Source of the DNA: Actinoplanes derwentensis
Lineage (GTDB): Bacteria; Actinomycetota; Actinomycetes; Mycobacteriales; Micromonosporaceae
Length of the DNA: 64,000 bases
Assembly (NCBI RefSeq): GCF_900104725.1
Contig: NZ_LT629758.1
Span: 558,001-622,000, forward strand
Direction: 5' to 3'
Shown here: piece by piece, positions 25,122 through 33,075 of the stretch
Layout of the letters: each line of letters opens with the position of its first letter
Numbering within the stretch: the first letter of the stretch is position 1
The notes under the pieces: model-generated
What the model was told of the DNA's origin: nothing
Database searches by the model: none
The model's input: only the letters and a program-made list of their open reading frames with translations
Translations under genes and position numbers: made by a program

Positions 25122-26087
25122 ATGGACTATGTGCGGCTGGGTGGGACCGGGGTCAAGGTTTCGCGGATCTGTCTCGGGATGATGACCTATGGGTCGCAAG
25201 GCTGGCGGGACTGGGTGATCGACGAGCAGGCGGCGGCGCCGATCGTGCGGCGGGCCGTGGAGCAGGGGATCACCTTCTTCGACACCGCTGACATGTATTC
25301 GGTCGGTGGCAGTGAGGAGATCACTGGGCGGTTGTTGCGGTCGTTCTTCGCCGGCCGTGGTGACTATGTGCTGGCTACCAAGGTGTTCTTCCCGGTCGGT
25401 GACGGGCCGAACGATCGAGGGCTGTCCCGTAAACACATCATGGCGTCGATCGACGCGTCGTTGCGGCGGCTCGGTACCGACCATGTGGATCTCTATCAGA
25501 TTCACCGCTGGGATCGGGAGACACCGATCGAGGAGACCATGGAGGCGTTGCACGACGTGGTCAAGGCCGGCAAGGCGCGCTATCTCGGCGCGTCCAGCAT
25601 GCACGCCTGGCAGTTCGCGAAAGCGCAGTTCACCGCGGAACGGCACGGGTGGACGAAGTTCGTGTCGATGCAGCCGCAGTACAACCTCGCCTACCGGGAG
25701 GAGGAGCGGGAGATGCTGCCGTTCTGTCAGGACTCGGGGGTCGGGGTGATCCCGTGGAGTCCTCTCGCTCGCGGGGTGCTGGCACGCGGTCGGGCCGCCG
25801 AGTCGGTGCGGGCGCGGACCGACCAGATGATGGCCCGGCTGTCGAACGAGGAGGACTTCGCGGTCGCCGACGTGGTCGCGGACGTAGCGAAAGCCCGGGA
25901 CACGTCGCCGGCCCGGGTGGCACTCGCCTGGCTGCTGTCGAAGCCGGTGGTGACCGCCCCGATCATCGGCGCGTCGAAGCAGTCGCATGTCGACGACGCG
26001 GTGGCCGCTGTCGATCTGAAACTGACCGACGCGGAGATCGCCGCGCTGGAGGCGCCGTACCGGCCACACGCGCTGATCGGCTTCTAA
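25122..26087 (+). CDS. Aldo/keto reductase
   Basis: This 321-residue NADPH-dependent AKR barrel shows YVRLGGTGVKVSRICLGMMTYG at the N-terminus, the catalytic Asp/Tyr region TFFDTADMYSVGGSEEI (D51, Y56), the Lys in VLATKVF, and the His in DLYQIHRWD. The cofactor-binding end is APIIGASKQSHVDDA. It resembles the AKR11/YajO-like group acting on general carbonyls. Its stop overlaps the convergent GGDEF-like gene by 4 nt. Confidence 0.94.
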   Translation: MDYVRLGGTGVKVSRICLGMMTYGSQGWRDWVIDEQAAAPIVRRAVEQGITFFDTADMYSVGGSEEITGRLLRSFFAGRGDYVLATKVFFPVGDGPNDRGLSRKHIMASIDASLRRLGTDHVDLYQIHRWDRETPIEETMEALHDVVKAGKARYLGASSMHAWQFAKAQFTAERHGWTKFVSMQPQYNLAYREEEREMLPFCQDSGVGVIPWSPLARGVLARGRAAESVRARTDQMMARLSNEEDFAVADVVADVAKARDTSPARVALAWLLSKPVVTAPIIGASKQSHVDDAVAAVDLKLTDAEIAALEAPYRPHALIGF

Positions 26088-26599
26088 GCGGCGGCGGAGA
26101 GACCGGGATCGGGGGAGTCCTGCCAGATCGCCCAGCGGGTGTCGGGGCCGAGGGATTTCGCCTTGTGCATGGCGAGTTCGGCGCGGTGCATCAGTTCGTC
26201 GTGGGTGCGGGCGGCGGGTCCGGAGACGGTCACTCCGATGGCGGCGGCGAGCGTGACGAGACGGCCGTCGATCAGGATCGGGCCGAGTTCGGCGGCCAGG
26301 CGCCCGCTCACCTCGTACGCCGCCTCCGGGGTGTTGATCTCCGGCAGCAGGACCGCGAAACCAGCGCCGTCCAGCCGGGCCGGGAGGGCGCCCGGCGGCA
26401 GGCAGCGGCGCAGCACCGACGCGAACTCCACCAGCAGCCGGTCGTCGACGTCGCCGTTCAAGTCGATGACCAGCACCGCGGTCCGCCGGCCGCGAGCAAG
26501 ACCGCGAGCGAGGGCCCGGTGCGAGTGGCGTTCGAAGCGAGCCCGGATCGCCAGCCGGGTGAGCCGGTCGGTGCGCCGGAGCAGGCAGATCAGGCGCAC
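26084..26599 (-). CDS. Degenerate GGDEF-domain protein
   Basis: The 171 residues follow a GGDEF fold: RTDRLTRLAIRARF in place of the HDxLTGLxNR helix, AVLVIDLNGDVDDR in place of the metal-site strand, and LDGAGFAVLLPE where the signature motif should be. The active-site GGDEF reads DGAGF, so cyclase activity is lost. The C-terminal helix HRAELAMHKAKSLG matches DxAMYxAK of active enzymes. It may serve as a c-di-GMP or GTP sensor or as a protein-interaction module. There is no membrane or sensor domain. Confidence 0.78.
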   Translation of the reverse strand: MRLICLLRRTDRLTRLAIRARFERHSHRALARGLARGRRTAVLVIDLNGDVDDRLLVEFASVLRRCLPPGALPARLDGAGFAVLLPEINTPEAAYEVSGRLAAELGPILIDGRLVTLAAAIGVTVSGPAARTHDELMHRAELAMHKAKSLGPDTRWAIWQDSPDPGLSAAA

Positions 26600-26693
26600 G
26601 AGGCCTCCAACGACGATCGACAGGGCGGAACGCCGGTGCAGATCGGGCGCGCACGGCCCGACTTGAGAAACCGGCGAAACATAGGATCGGCGG

Positions 26694-27875
26694 ATGGCCG
26701 TACCCCAGACCCACGACGCGGCGATCGCCGCCGCCCATCAGCTCGCCGACCTGCTCGAACCGGGCGACATCCAGCGGGACCGCGACGGCGCGGACGTGAT
26801 CCCGCACGAGGCGCTCGCGGCTCTCGACGCCTCCGGGCTGCTCGGTGTCACCGTGCCGGCCGCGGACGGCGGCCCGGGATTGGGACCGCGCACGCTCGCC
26901 GAGGTGACCCGGATTCTGGCGATGGCGGATCCGGCGATCGCCCAGATCCCGCAGGGCCATTTCCTGATGGTCGACGTGCTCGCGGTGCACGGCGGTGCCG
27001 AGGCGCGCAAGCGGATCCTCACCGACGTGCTGGCCGGACGGCGGTTGGGCAACGGTCTCGCCGAGCGCGGCGGCAAACACGCGCAGGACCTGACGACGCG
27101 GATCACCGGCGGTCGGTTGGACGGTGTCAAGTACTACACGACAGGTGCCCTGACCAGCGCCTGGATCGCGGTCAGCGCTCTCGACGAGAACAACCGGCTG
27201 GTTCTGGCCCTGGTACCGCGAGACGCCGAGGGCGTCGCAGTGGGTACCGACTGGGACATGATCGGGCAGCGGGCGACGATCTCCGGCACCGCCACTTTCA
27301 CGAGTGTGCCGGTGGAGCCGGGGCTGCGGATCGACTACGCGGGCGTCTTCGAGGTGCCGCAGCAACTCGGCGCGCGGGCCCAGCTGGTGCACACTGCGAT
27401 CGAGGTGGGCATCGCCGGGGCCGCGCTGCGCGACGCCCGCCGGTATCTTCGGGACAAGGCGCGACCGTCGTCCGAGGCGGTGCGGCGCGGTGCCACGGCG
27501 GCCACCGACGACCCGCACGTGCGGCACCGTTACGGCCGTCTCGCGACGAAGGTTCGTGCTGCTGAGGCCCTACTCGACTCGGCCGCCCGTACCCTCGCGG
27601 AAGTGGGTTTGATCCCCGCCGGCCCGGACGCCGCGGCGCGTGGCTCCCTCGCGGTGGCCGCCGCGAAGGCGTTCGGCACCGAGGTCGCGCTGGAGGCCGG
27701 CTCGGAGCTGTTCACCCTCTGCGGCACCAGCTCGGCCGCCGCGAAATACGACCTGGACCGGCATTGGCGCAACGCCCGAACCCACAGCGTCCACGACCCG
27801 ATCGACTACAAATACGCCCACATCGCAGCCTTCGAACTCGCCGACGAACAACCCCCCAACCACGGACAACTCTGA
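26694..27875 (+). CDS. SfnB/DszC-like acyl-CoA-dehydrogenase-fold flavoenzyme
   Basis: This 393-residue protein has the acyl-CoA-dehydrogenase fold with the SfnB/DszC signatures: HEALAALDASGLLGVTVPAADGG near the N-terminus, an FMN region (NGLAERGGKHAQDL), and the C-terminal signature DRHWRNARTHSVHDPIDYKY. Members are FMNH2-dependent monooxygenases or oxidoreductases that take sulfur from sulfones or thiophenes, needing a separate flavin reductase. No flavin reductase or sulfonate transporter is adjacent. The substrate is inferred from family only. Confidence 0.87.
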   Translation: MAVPQTHDAAIAAAHQLADLLEPGDIQRDRDGADVIPHEALAALDASGLLGVTVPAADGGPGLGPRTLAEVTRILAMADPAIAQIPQGHFLMVDVLAVHGGAEARKRILTDVLAGRRLGNGLAERGGKHAQDLTTRITGGRLDGVKYYTTGALTSAWIAVSALDENNRLVLALVPRDAEGVAVGTDWDMIGQRATISGTATFTSVPVEPGLRIDYAGVFEVPQQLGARAQLVHTAIEVGIAGAALRDARRYLRDKARPSSEAVRRGATAATDDPHVRHRYGRLATKVRAAEALLDSAARTLAEVGLIPAGPDAAARGSLAVAAAKAFGTEVALEAGSELFTLCGTSSAAAKYDLDRHWRNARTHSVHDPIDYKYAHIAAFELADEQPPNHGQL

Positions 27876-27889
27876 CGTACGCCCGACAA

Positions 27890-27970
27890 AACGGTCCCGT
27901 GACCTCCGCGCAAGGAGGTCCCGGGCCCGGCCCGACGGCGCGACCGCCGGGCCGAATGCGATGGCCCGGG
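27890..27970. repeat. 81-bp dispersed structured repeat, copy A
   Basis: This 81-bp unit matches 32257-32337 at 69 of 81 positions with no gaps. It can fold into GGTCCCGTGACCTCC/GGAGGTCCCGGGCC and then GGCCCGACGG/CCGCCGGGCC hairpins. In both copies the unit lies just downstream of a leftward gene (here the MMPL gene), suggesting a terminator or mRNA-end element. CCTCC/GGAGG here is CCACC/GGTGG in the other copy, a compensating change. Confidence 0.75.
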
Positions 27971-27995
27971 TGGACGCGAACCGCGTCCACCCGGG
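27965..27995 (-). terminator. Strong hairpin after the MMPL gene
   Basis: CCCGGGTGGACGCG (27965-27978) and CGCGTCCACCCGGG (27982-27995) form a perfect 14-bp stem with a 3-nt loop, 8 nt past the MMPL stop. It overlaps the end of the repeat. It can also end rightward transcription from the SfnB-like gene. Confidence 0.85.
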
Positions 27996-28003
27996 GGAGA
28001 AGG

Positions 28004-30163
28004 TCAGAACCGGGTGCCGACCGGTTCGGGGGCCGCCGGGACGGGTTCGGCGGCCACCGGCTGGGCGGGGCCTTCGACCGACAGGTTCGGGGTGAGCTTG
28101 TCGGCCCAGCGGGGGTACCACCAGTTGCGGTCGCCGACCAGGCGCATCAGGGCCGGGATCAGGGTCAGGCGGACCACGAAGGCGTCGATCAGGACCGCGA
28201 TGCCCAGGCCGATGCCGATCGCGGAGACGATGCGCTGCGGGGTGAAGCCGAAGGATGCGAAGACGAAGAGCATGATGCCGGCGGCGGCGCCGATGACCTG
28301 CGCGGTCTCGGCGAGGCCGGTGCGGATCGAGTGCCGGTTGTCGTGGGTGTGGGCGTGCTCCTCGTGCATCCGGCTGACCAGGAACACCTGGTAGTCCATC
28401 GACAGGCCGAACATGACGCCGACGATGATGACCGGGACGAAGTACATGATCGGAGCGGCGCCGCCGACACCCAGCAACTCGGTGCCCCAGCCGAACTGGA
28501 AGATCGCGGTGATCGCGCCGAGACCGACGAGCAGGGTGGCCAGGTTGGTGAGGGCGCCCATCAGCGGGACCACGATGCTGCGGAAGGCGATCGCCAGCAG
28601 CAGGAAGCCGAGCAGAGCGACCAGTCCGAGGTAGAGCGGCAGTTTGCCGAGCAGGGCGTCGGACAGGTCGATACTGGTGGCGGTGGTGCCGCCGACGTAC
28701 ACCTGAAGGTTGCTGCCGGTCTCCGCACCGGGGATGACGTCGTCGCGCAACTGCTGGACCAGGTCGGCGGTCTGTTCGGTCTGGGCGCTGGTGCCGGGCA
28801 CGACCGTGGCGAGCATGACGGTGGCGCCGGTCTCGGCGGGCGCTGCGCTGACCGCGGCCACGTTCGCCACCGCGGGCAGGTCCTTGACCAGCCGCTGGAA
28901 CGCGGTTGCGGAGGCGGCGTCCGGCGTCCGGGCGACGAGCAGCAGCGTGGCGTCGTAGCCGGCGCCGAAGGCCGGAGTCATCATGTCGTAGTAGGCGCGG
29001 GTGGCGGTGCCCGCCGGATCCGAACTGGCGTCCGAGTCACCGACACGCAGCGACAACACCGGCGCGGCCAGGGTGCCGATCACCAGCAGCGCGCCCGCGG
29101 CGGCCAGTACCGGGGACCGGTCGATCAGGGCGGCCCAGCGGCCCGCGAGCCGAGGGCGGTGGGTGGCCGGCAGGTGGCCCTCGGCGATGGCGGCGCGCTG
29201 CCTGCGGGACAGGACCCTGGTGCCGAGCATCGCCAGCAGGGCCGGGAGCAGGGTGAGCGCGGTCAGGACGGTGAACAGCACGGACACCGCGGCGGCCTGA
29301 GCCATGCCGGTGAGGATGCTGAGGTCGACCACGAACATGCCGAGCAGCGCGACGATGACCGTGATCCCGGCGAAGACGACCGCCCGGCCGGAGGTGTTGA
29401 CAGCGGTGGCGACACTCTCCCGGACGGTGGCGCCGGCCAGCAGGGCCTTGCGGTACCGGTTGACGATGAACAGCGCGTAGTCGATGCCGACACCCAGGCC
29501 GATCAGGGCGCCCATGGTGAGGCTGGTGGCGGACAGGTCGACGACGTGCGCGCCGAGCACGACCACCAGCAGGGAGGCACCGACGCCGACCAGGCCGGTC
29601 AGGATCGGCAGCACCGCCGCCCACATCGACCGGAACATCAACAACAGGATGATCAGCGCGGCGAGCACACCGATGGCCTCGGTCCCGTGGGACGGCTCGG
29701 GCTGTTCGCTGAACGCGGTGCCGCCGCCCTCCACGTCCAGGCCGTCCTTGTCGTAGCCGCGGGCGGCGTCGGCGACCGCGGTGGCGTCGGCGTCCGCGGT
29801 GAGCACGACCCGGGCGTACGCGGTGTTCGCGGCCTTGTTCGTCTGGCCCTCGCTCACCGCCTGAACGCCGGGCATGGCCTTGATCTCGGCGAGCATCGCG
29901 GTGACCGTGGTCCGCACCGAAGCGGCGTCGACAGCCGTGCCGGTGGTCTTCCAGACGATCGTTCCGGAGGTCGCGGACTCGCCGTCGCCGCCTTCACCGA
30001 GAATCGCGTAGGCGGTGGACGACTCGCTGTCGGGCAGTTCCACAGCGTCGGAGAAGGCCGTTCCCTTGACTCCGGCGAGACCGGCCAGGGCGAGCAGACC
30101 GACGATCCAGATCCACAGGACGGCTTTGCGCCGGCTGGTGCACCAGTGTGCGAGAGCGGACAA
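28004..30163 (-). CDS. MMPL-family RND exporter
   Basis: About 719 residues with twelve membrane helices in two halves, each with a large extracytoplasmic domain after its first helix. Signatures include GLGVGIDYALFIVNRYR in the first half and GLSMDYQVFLVSRMHEEH in the second, which contain the Asp-Tyr proton-relay pairs of MMPL transporters. Relatives export lipids or siderophores. I prefer TTG 30163, preceded by GAAAGAGGT, over the GTG at 30181 that adds six residues. It lies about 120 nt downstream of the histidine kinase, and an operator-like dyad (30262-30279) precedes it, so it is probably controlled by that two-component system. Confidence 0.93.
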   Translation of the reverse strand: MSALAHWCTSRRKAVLWIWIVGLLALAGLAGVKGTAFSDAVELPDSESSTAYAILGEGGDGESATSGTIVWKTTGTAVDAASVRTTVTAMLAEIKAMPGVQAVSEGQTNKAANTAYARVVLTADADATAVADAARGYDKDGLDVEGGGTAFSEQPEPSHGTEAIGVLAALIILLLMFRSMWAAVLPILTGLVGVGASLLVVVLGAHVVDLSATSLTMGALIGLGVGIDYALFIVNRYRKALLAGATVRESVATAVNTSGRAVVFAGITVIVALLGMFVVDLSILTGMAQAAAVSVLFTVLTALTLLPALLAMLGTRVLSRRQRAAIAEGHLPATHRPRLAGRWAALIDRSPVLAAAGALLVIGTLAAPVLSLRVGDSDASSDPAGTATRAYYDMMTPAFGAGYDATLLLVARTPDAASATAFQRLVKDLPAVANVAAVSAAPAETGATVMLATVVPGTSAQTEQTADLVQQLRDDVIPGAETGSNLQVYVGGTTATSIDLSDALLGKLPLYLGLVALLGFLLLAIAFRSIVVPLMGALTNLATLLVGLGAITAIFQFGWGTELLGVGGAAPIMYFVPVIIVGVMFGLSMDYQVFLVSRMHEEHAHTHDNRHSIRTGLAETAQVIGAAAGIMLFVFASFGFTPQRIVSAIGIGLGIAVLIDAFVVRLTLIPALMRLVGDRNWWYPRWADKLTPNLSVEGPAQPVAAEPVPAAPEPVGTRF

Positions 30164-30261
30164 GGGACTACCTCTTTCCACGAGTGGCTGACCCGTAAAG
30201 AGTCGCGTTTCCGCTGCTCCAGGTCGTCCACCCAGCGCGGTGGTCGGTTACCGCATCCGAT

Positions 30262-30279
30262 GTACCGCCGCTGCGGTAC
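30262..30279. promoter_or_regulatory. Dyad GTACCGC-N4-GCGGTAC, copy 2 (before the MMPL gene)
   Basis: GTACCGC (30262-30268) and GCGGTAC (30273-30279) form a perfect 7+4+7 dyad about 100 nt upstream of the MMPL start. The same dyad with one change occurs upstream of the response regulator gene at 32209-32226. LuxR/NarL-type regulators bind such dyads. Confidence 0.6.
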
Positions 30280-30283
30280 CCGC

Positions 30284-31432
30284 TCAGGAGCGCTCCAGCG
30301 GAAGATCGGCCTCGACGACGAACCGGCCGTCGCCGTCCATCCGCGCGGTCAGGGTTCCGCCCACCGCGCCGGCGCGTTCCCGCATGCCGATCAGGCCGTG
30401 CCCGGTGCCGGCGCCCCGGTGACCGGGCCGGGCCGGGTTGACCACGGCGATCCGCAGCCGGGTGTCGTCGTAGGCGAGATACACCTCGGCGTGCCGCACG
30501 GTGCCGTGTTTCCCGGCGTTGGTCAGGGCCTCCTGCACGATCCGGTACGCGGAGACGTCCGCCGACCCGGTCAGCGGCCGGGGCGTCCCGTCCCGGTGCA
30601 CGGTCACGTCGAAACCGGACGCGCGGAACGAACCGACCAGCCCGTCGAGATCGGTCAGAGTCGGTGTCGGCTGCCGGCTCTGCGGTGTCTCGTCGTCGGA
30701 ACGCAGCAACCCGACCGTGCAGCGCAACTCGTCCAGGGCGACCCGGCTGGTCTCGCGGATCCCGGCCAGCGCCAGTTGGGCCCGGTCCGGATGTGACCGC
30801 ATCAGATGATGGGCGACCCCGGCCTGGGCGTTGACCAGAGTGATGTGGTGGGCGACCACATCGTGCAGGTCCCGGGCGATCCGGACCCGCTCCTCCCGGA
30901 CCTGCCGCCGAGCTTCCTGCTCACGGGTGAGTTCGGCCTGGACCGCCCGCTGCCGGACCTCGGCCAGCAACTCCCGCCGGTTGCGGCTCGCGTCCCCGAC
31001 GGCGGCGGCGATCACGGCGTAGTTGAGCGGCAGCAGGTTCTCCAGGGCCCACACACTGCCGGGCTGCCAGGGCACCGCGGACGCGGTCATCGCCGCCGCC
31101 GCACCGAGCGCCGCGGCCACCACGATCCGGCGCGGCCGCAACGTCGCCAGGGTGTAGAGGGCGACGATGCCGGCCGCGTCGGCGACCACCACGTGCCCGG
31201 CGGTCAGCGGCAGCAGACTCCCGGCGAGGATCGTCACCACGGTCACCGCCAGGGGGTACCGCAGCCGGAAGAACAACGACATCGTCCCGTGCAACGCGAT
31301 GATCAGCTGCCACGTGGTCGGCGCGACCAGCGTCCCGTCCTGATGCGAGATCTGCGCCATCATCACCAGCGTGGTGAACAGCGGCGGAACCCAGATCCGC
31401 CAGGCACCCCGCCCTGGCGAGGTGTCACCCAC
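30284..31432 (-). CDS. NarL-type sensor histidine kinase
   Basis: This 382-residue protein has four or five N-terminal membrane helices, a HisKA_3 dimerisation region with the phospho-acceptor His in ERVRIARDLHDVVAHHI near residue 190, and a C-terminal HATPase domain (VQEALTNAGKHG and GHGLIGMRERAGAVGGTL). The extracytoplasmic loops are short, so it likely senses membrane state or a lipophilic compound. It overlaps the upstream response regulator gene by 8 nt, so the pair is made together. Confidence 0.94.
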   Translation of the reverse strand: MGDTSPGRGAWRIWVPPLFTTLVMMAQISHQDGTLVAPTTWQLIIALHGTMSLFFRLRYPLAVTVVTILAGSLLPLTAGHVVVADAAGIVALYTLATLRPRRIVVAAALGAAAAMTASAVPWQPGSVWALENLLPLNYAVIAAAVGDASRNRRELLAEVRQRAVQAELTREQEARRQVREERVRIARDLHDVVAHHITLVNAQAGVAHHLMRSHPDRAQLALAGIRETSRVALDELRCTVGLLRSDDETPQSRQPTPTLTDLDGLVGSFRASGFDVTVHRDGTPRPLTGSADVSAYRIVQEALTNAGKHGTVRHAEVYLAYDDTRLRIAVVNPARPGHRGAGTGHGLIGMRERAGAVGGTLTARMDGDGRFVVEADLPLERS

Positions 31433-32159
31433 CGGCCAGGCCGTTCTCGTACGCGAACACCACGAGCTGGGCCCGATCCCGTGAACCGGTCTTCATCATC
31501 GCCCGGTTGACATGGGTCTTCGCGGTCGAACTGCTGATGAACAGCCGCACCCCGATCTCGTCGTTGGACAGTCCGGCCGCGACGAGCACGGTGATCTCCC
31601 GCTCCCGGGGTGTCAGATCGGCCAGCGCCTCCGGCCGATGCGAGGACGCCGCCTGCGCCTGCGGGCCCGGCGCCGGTGACTGGGCCAGGAACCGCTCGAT
31701 CAGCGCGGTGGTGGCGCTGGGGGAGAGCAGCGACTCACCGGCGGCGACCGTCCGTACCGCCTGCAGCAGATCCTCCGGGTTGACGCCCTTGCCCAGGAAA
31801 CCGCTGGCCCCGGCGTGCAACGCGGAGACCACGAACTCGTCGGTCTCGAACGTGGTCAGGATCAGCACCCGCACCCCGGCCAGATCGTCGTCGCCGGTGA
31901 TGCGCCGGGTCGCCTCGATGCCGTCCATCTCCGGCATCCGGATGTCCATCAGCACCAGATCGGCCCTGGTCCGCCGGGCCAGATCGACCGCCTCGGCACC
32001 GTTGGCCGCCTCACCGACCACCTCGATGTCCGGCTCGGCGTCCAGCAGCAGCCGGAACGTGGCACGCAGCAGCGCCTGGTCGTCGGCGAGGAGGATGCGG
32101 ATCGTCACAGGGTCAGTCTCCGGTTCGGCCGCGCGCGGGTAAGCATCATGCGAGGCCAT
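31425..32159 (-). CDS. NarL/LuxR-type response regulator
   Basis: A receiver domain (TIRILLADDQALLRATFRLLL, phospho-acceptor Asp in LVLMDIRMPEMDG, Lys in FLGKGVNPEDLL) is joined to a LuxR helix-turn-helix (ADLTPREREITVLVAAGLSNDEIGVRLFISSSTAKTHVNRAMMKTG). The translation start may be the ATG at 32159 or GTG 32108, which lies directly before the receiver and has GGAG 9 nt upstream. The dyads at 32209 and 30262 are its candidate targets. This regulator, the kinase and the MMPL pump form one functional unit. Confidence 0.94.
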   Translation of the reverse strand: MASHDAYPRAAEPETDPVTIRILLADDQALLRATFRLLLDAEPDIEVVGEAANGAEAVDLARRTRADLVLMDIRMPEMDGIEATRRITGDDDLAGVRVLILTTFETDEFVVSALHAGASGFLGKGVNPEDLLQAVRTVAAGESLLSPSATTALIERFLAQSPAPGPQAQAASSHRPEALADLTPREREITVLVAAGLSNDEIGVRLFISSSTAKTHVNRAMMKTGSRDRAQLVVFAYENGLAGG

Positions 32160-32208
32160 CGTGGCAGCTCGACGGGCCTCCGGTCGTCAGCTCAGCGCGG
32201 TGATCGCC

Positions 32209-32226
32209 GTACCGCACCCGCGGTAT
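32209..32226. promoter_or_regulatory. Dyad GTACCGC-N4-GCGGTAT, copy 1 (before the response regulator)
   Basis: GTACCGC (32209-32215) and GCGGTAT (32220-32226) match the dyad before the MMPL gene at 13 of 14 arm positions with the same 4-nt gap. It lies about 50 nt upstream of the response regulator start, consistent with autoregulation. Confidence 0.6.
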
Positions 32227-32256
32227 CTTTCAACCATTCTTCGGTACGGACAGCAG

Positions 32257-32337
32257 AACGGTCCCGTGCCCACCGCGCGAGGTGGTCACGGGACCGGGCC
32301 TACGGCGCGACTGCCGGGCCGAATGCGGTGGTGCGGG
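32257..32337. repeat. 81-bp dispersed structured repeat, copy B
   Basis: Same length as copy A and 69/81 identical. GGTCCCGTGCCCACC pairs with GGTGGTCACGGGACC at 14 of 15 positions. It abuts the stop codon of the leftward GNAT gene, in the same position relative to a gene end as copy A. It probably acts as the GNAT terminator. Confidence 0.75.
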
Positions 32338-32994
32338 TCAGATCCGGTACGACGCGAACGTCACGTCGGCGTTGTGGGTGAAACCGAGCCGCCCGTACAA
32401 CCGGATGGCGTTGTCGTTGTCGTGCACCGCGTGCAGGAACGGCAGTTCACCGCGGGCCAGGATGCCGGCCGCCACCGCGAGGGTGAGCCGGGCGGCGAGG
32501 CCCTTGCCGCGCCACGCCGGGTCGGTGCAGACCGCGCTCACCTCGGTCCAGCCGGGCATCCGGAACCGTTCGCCGGCCATCGCGACCAGCCGGCCGTCCG
32601 GGTCCCGGATGCCGAGGTAACGGCCCAGGTCGACGGTGCGTTTCAGGAACGGGCCGGGCTGGGCGCGCGCGACCAGCTCCAGCATCTCGGGCACGTCCTT
32701 CTCGGTGAGCGGGACGGCCTCGGGGTCCTGGACACCGGACATGCTCTGGCCGATCATCTGCACGCCGTGCGTCACCGTCTCGGCCCGCCAGCCGGCGAGA
32801 GGGGTGATCGACGGGCCGGTGAGCACGGCGAAGTCGGTGAGCGTGGCCAGGTCACGCCAGGCGGACGGGTCGGCCGGGTCGCTCAGCGCGGCGAACGGGG
32901 CGATCTCGGGCAGGTATCGGGCGGCGTTGCCCGCGGCCTCGGCGAAACACGCCTGCGGCCCGGTGAGGGCGGCCCACACGGGGTTGTTCAGCAC
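32338..32994 (-). CDS. GNAT-family N-acetyltransferase
   Basis: This 218-residue protein ends in an FR47-like GNAT domain: LTEKDVPEMLELV, GRLVAMAGERFRMPGWTEVSAVCTDPAWRGKGLAARLTLAVA (acetyl-CoA loop RGKGLAA, Q/RxxGxG/A type) and HAVHDNDNAIRLYGRLGF. The N-terminal 90 residues are a separate region of unknown role. The substrate is not identifiable. The GTG start is the only reasonable one in frame. Confidence 0.9.
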   Translation of the reverse strand: MLNNPVWAALTGPQACFAEAAGNAARYLPEIAPFAALSDPADPSAWRDLATLTDFAVLTGPSITPLAGWRAETVTHGVQMIGQSMSGVQDPEAVPLTEKDVPEMLELVARAQPGPFLKRTVDLGRYLGIRDPDGRLVAMAGERFRMPGWTEVSAVCTDPAWRGKGLAARLTLAVAAGILARGELPFLHAVHDNDNAIRLYGRLGFTHNADVTFASYRI

Positions 32995-33075
32995 CCCTTG
33001 GAGACTGCCCTCTCCCGGCCGCCCGCGCCAGTGGATAACCGTCGAACCACCCGCTCACCGCGCTGTCGGATATCG

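Noticed and set aside
24648..27527. Minus-strand open frame of 959 codons
   Set aside because: It runs opposite several well-supported genes (Panacea partner, aldo/keto reductase, SfnB-like enzyme) and has low-complexity composition without domains.
27764..30796. Plus-strand open frame of about 1010 codons
   Set aside because: It is the shadow of the MMPL and histidine kinase genes; rich in Gly, Asp, Arg, His repeats with no family match.
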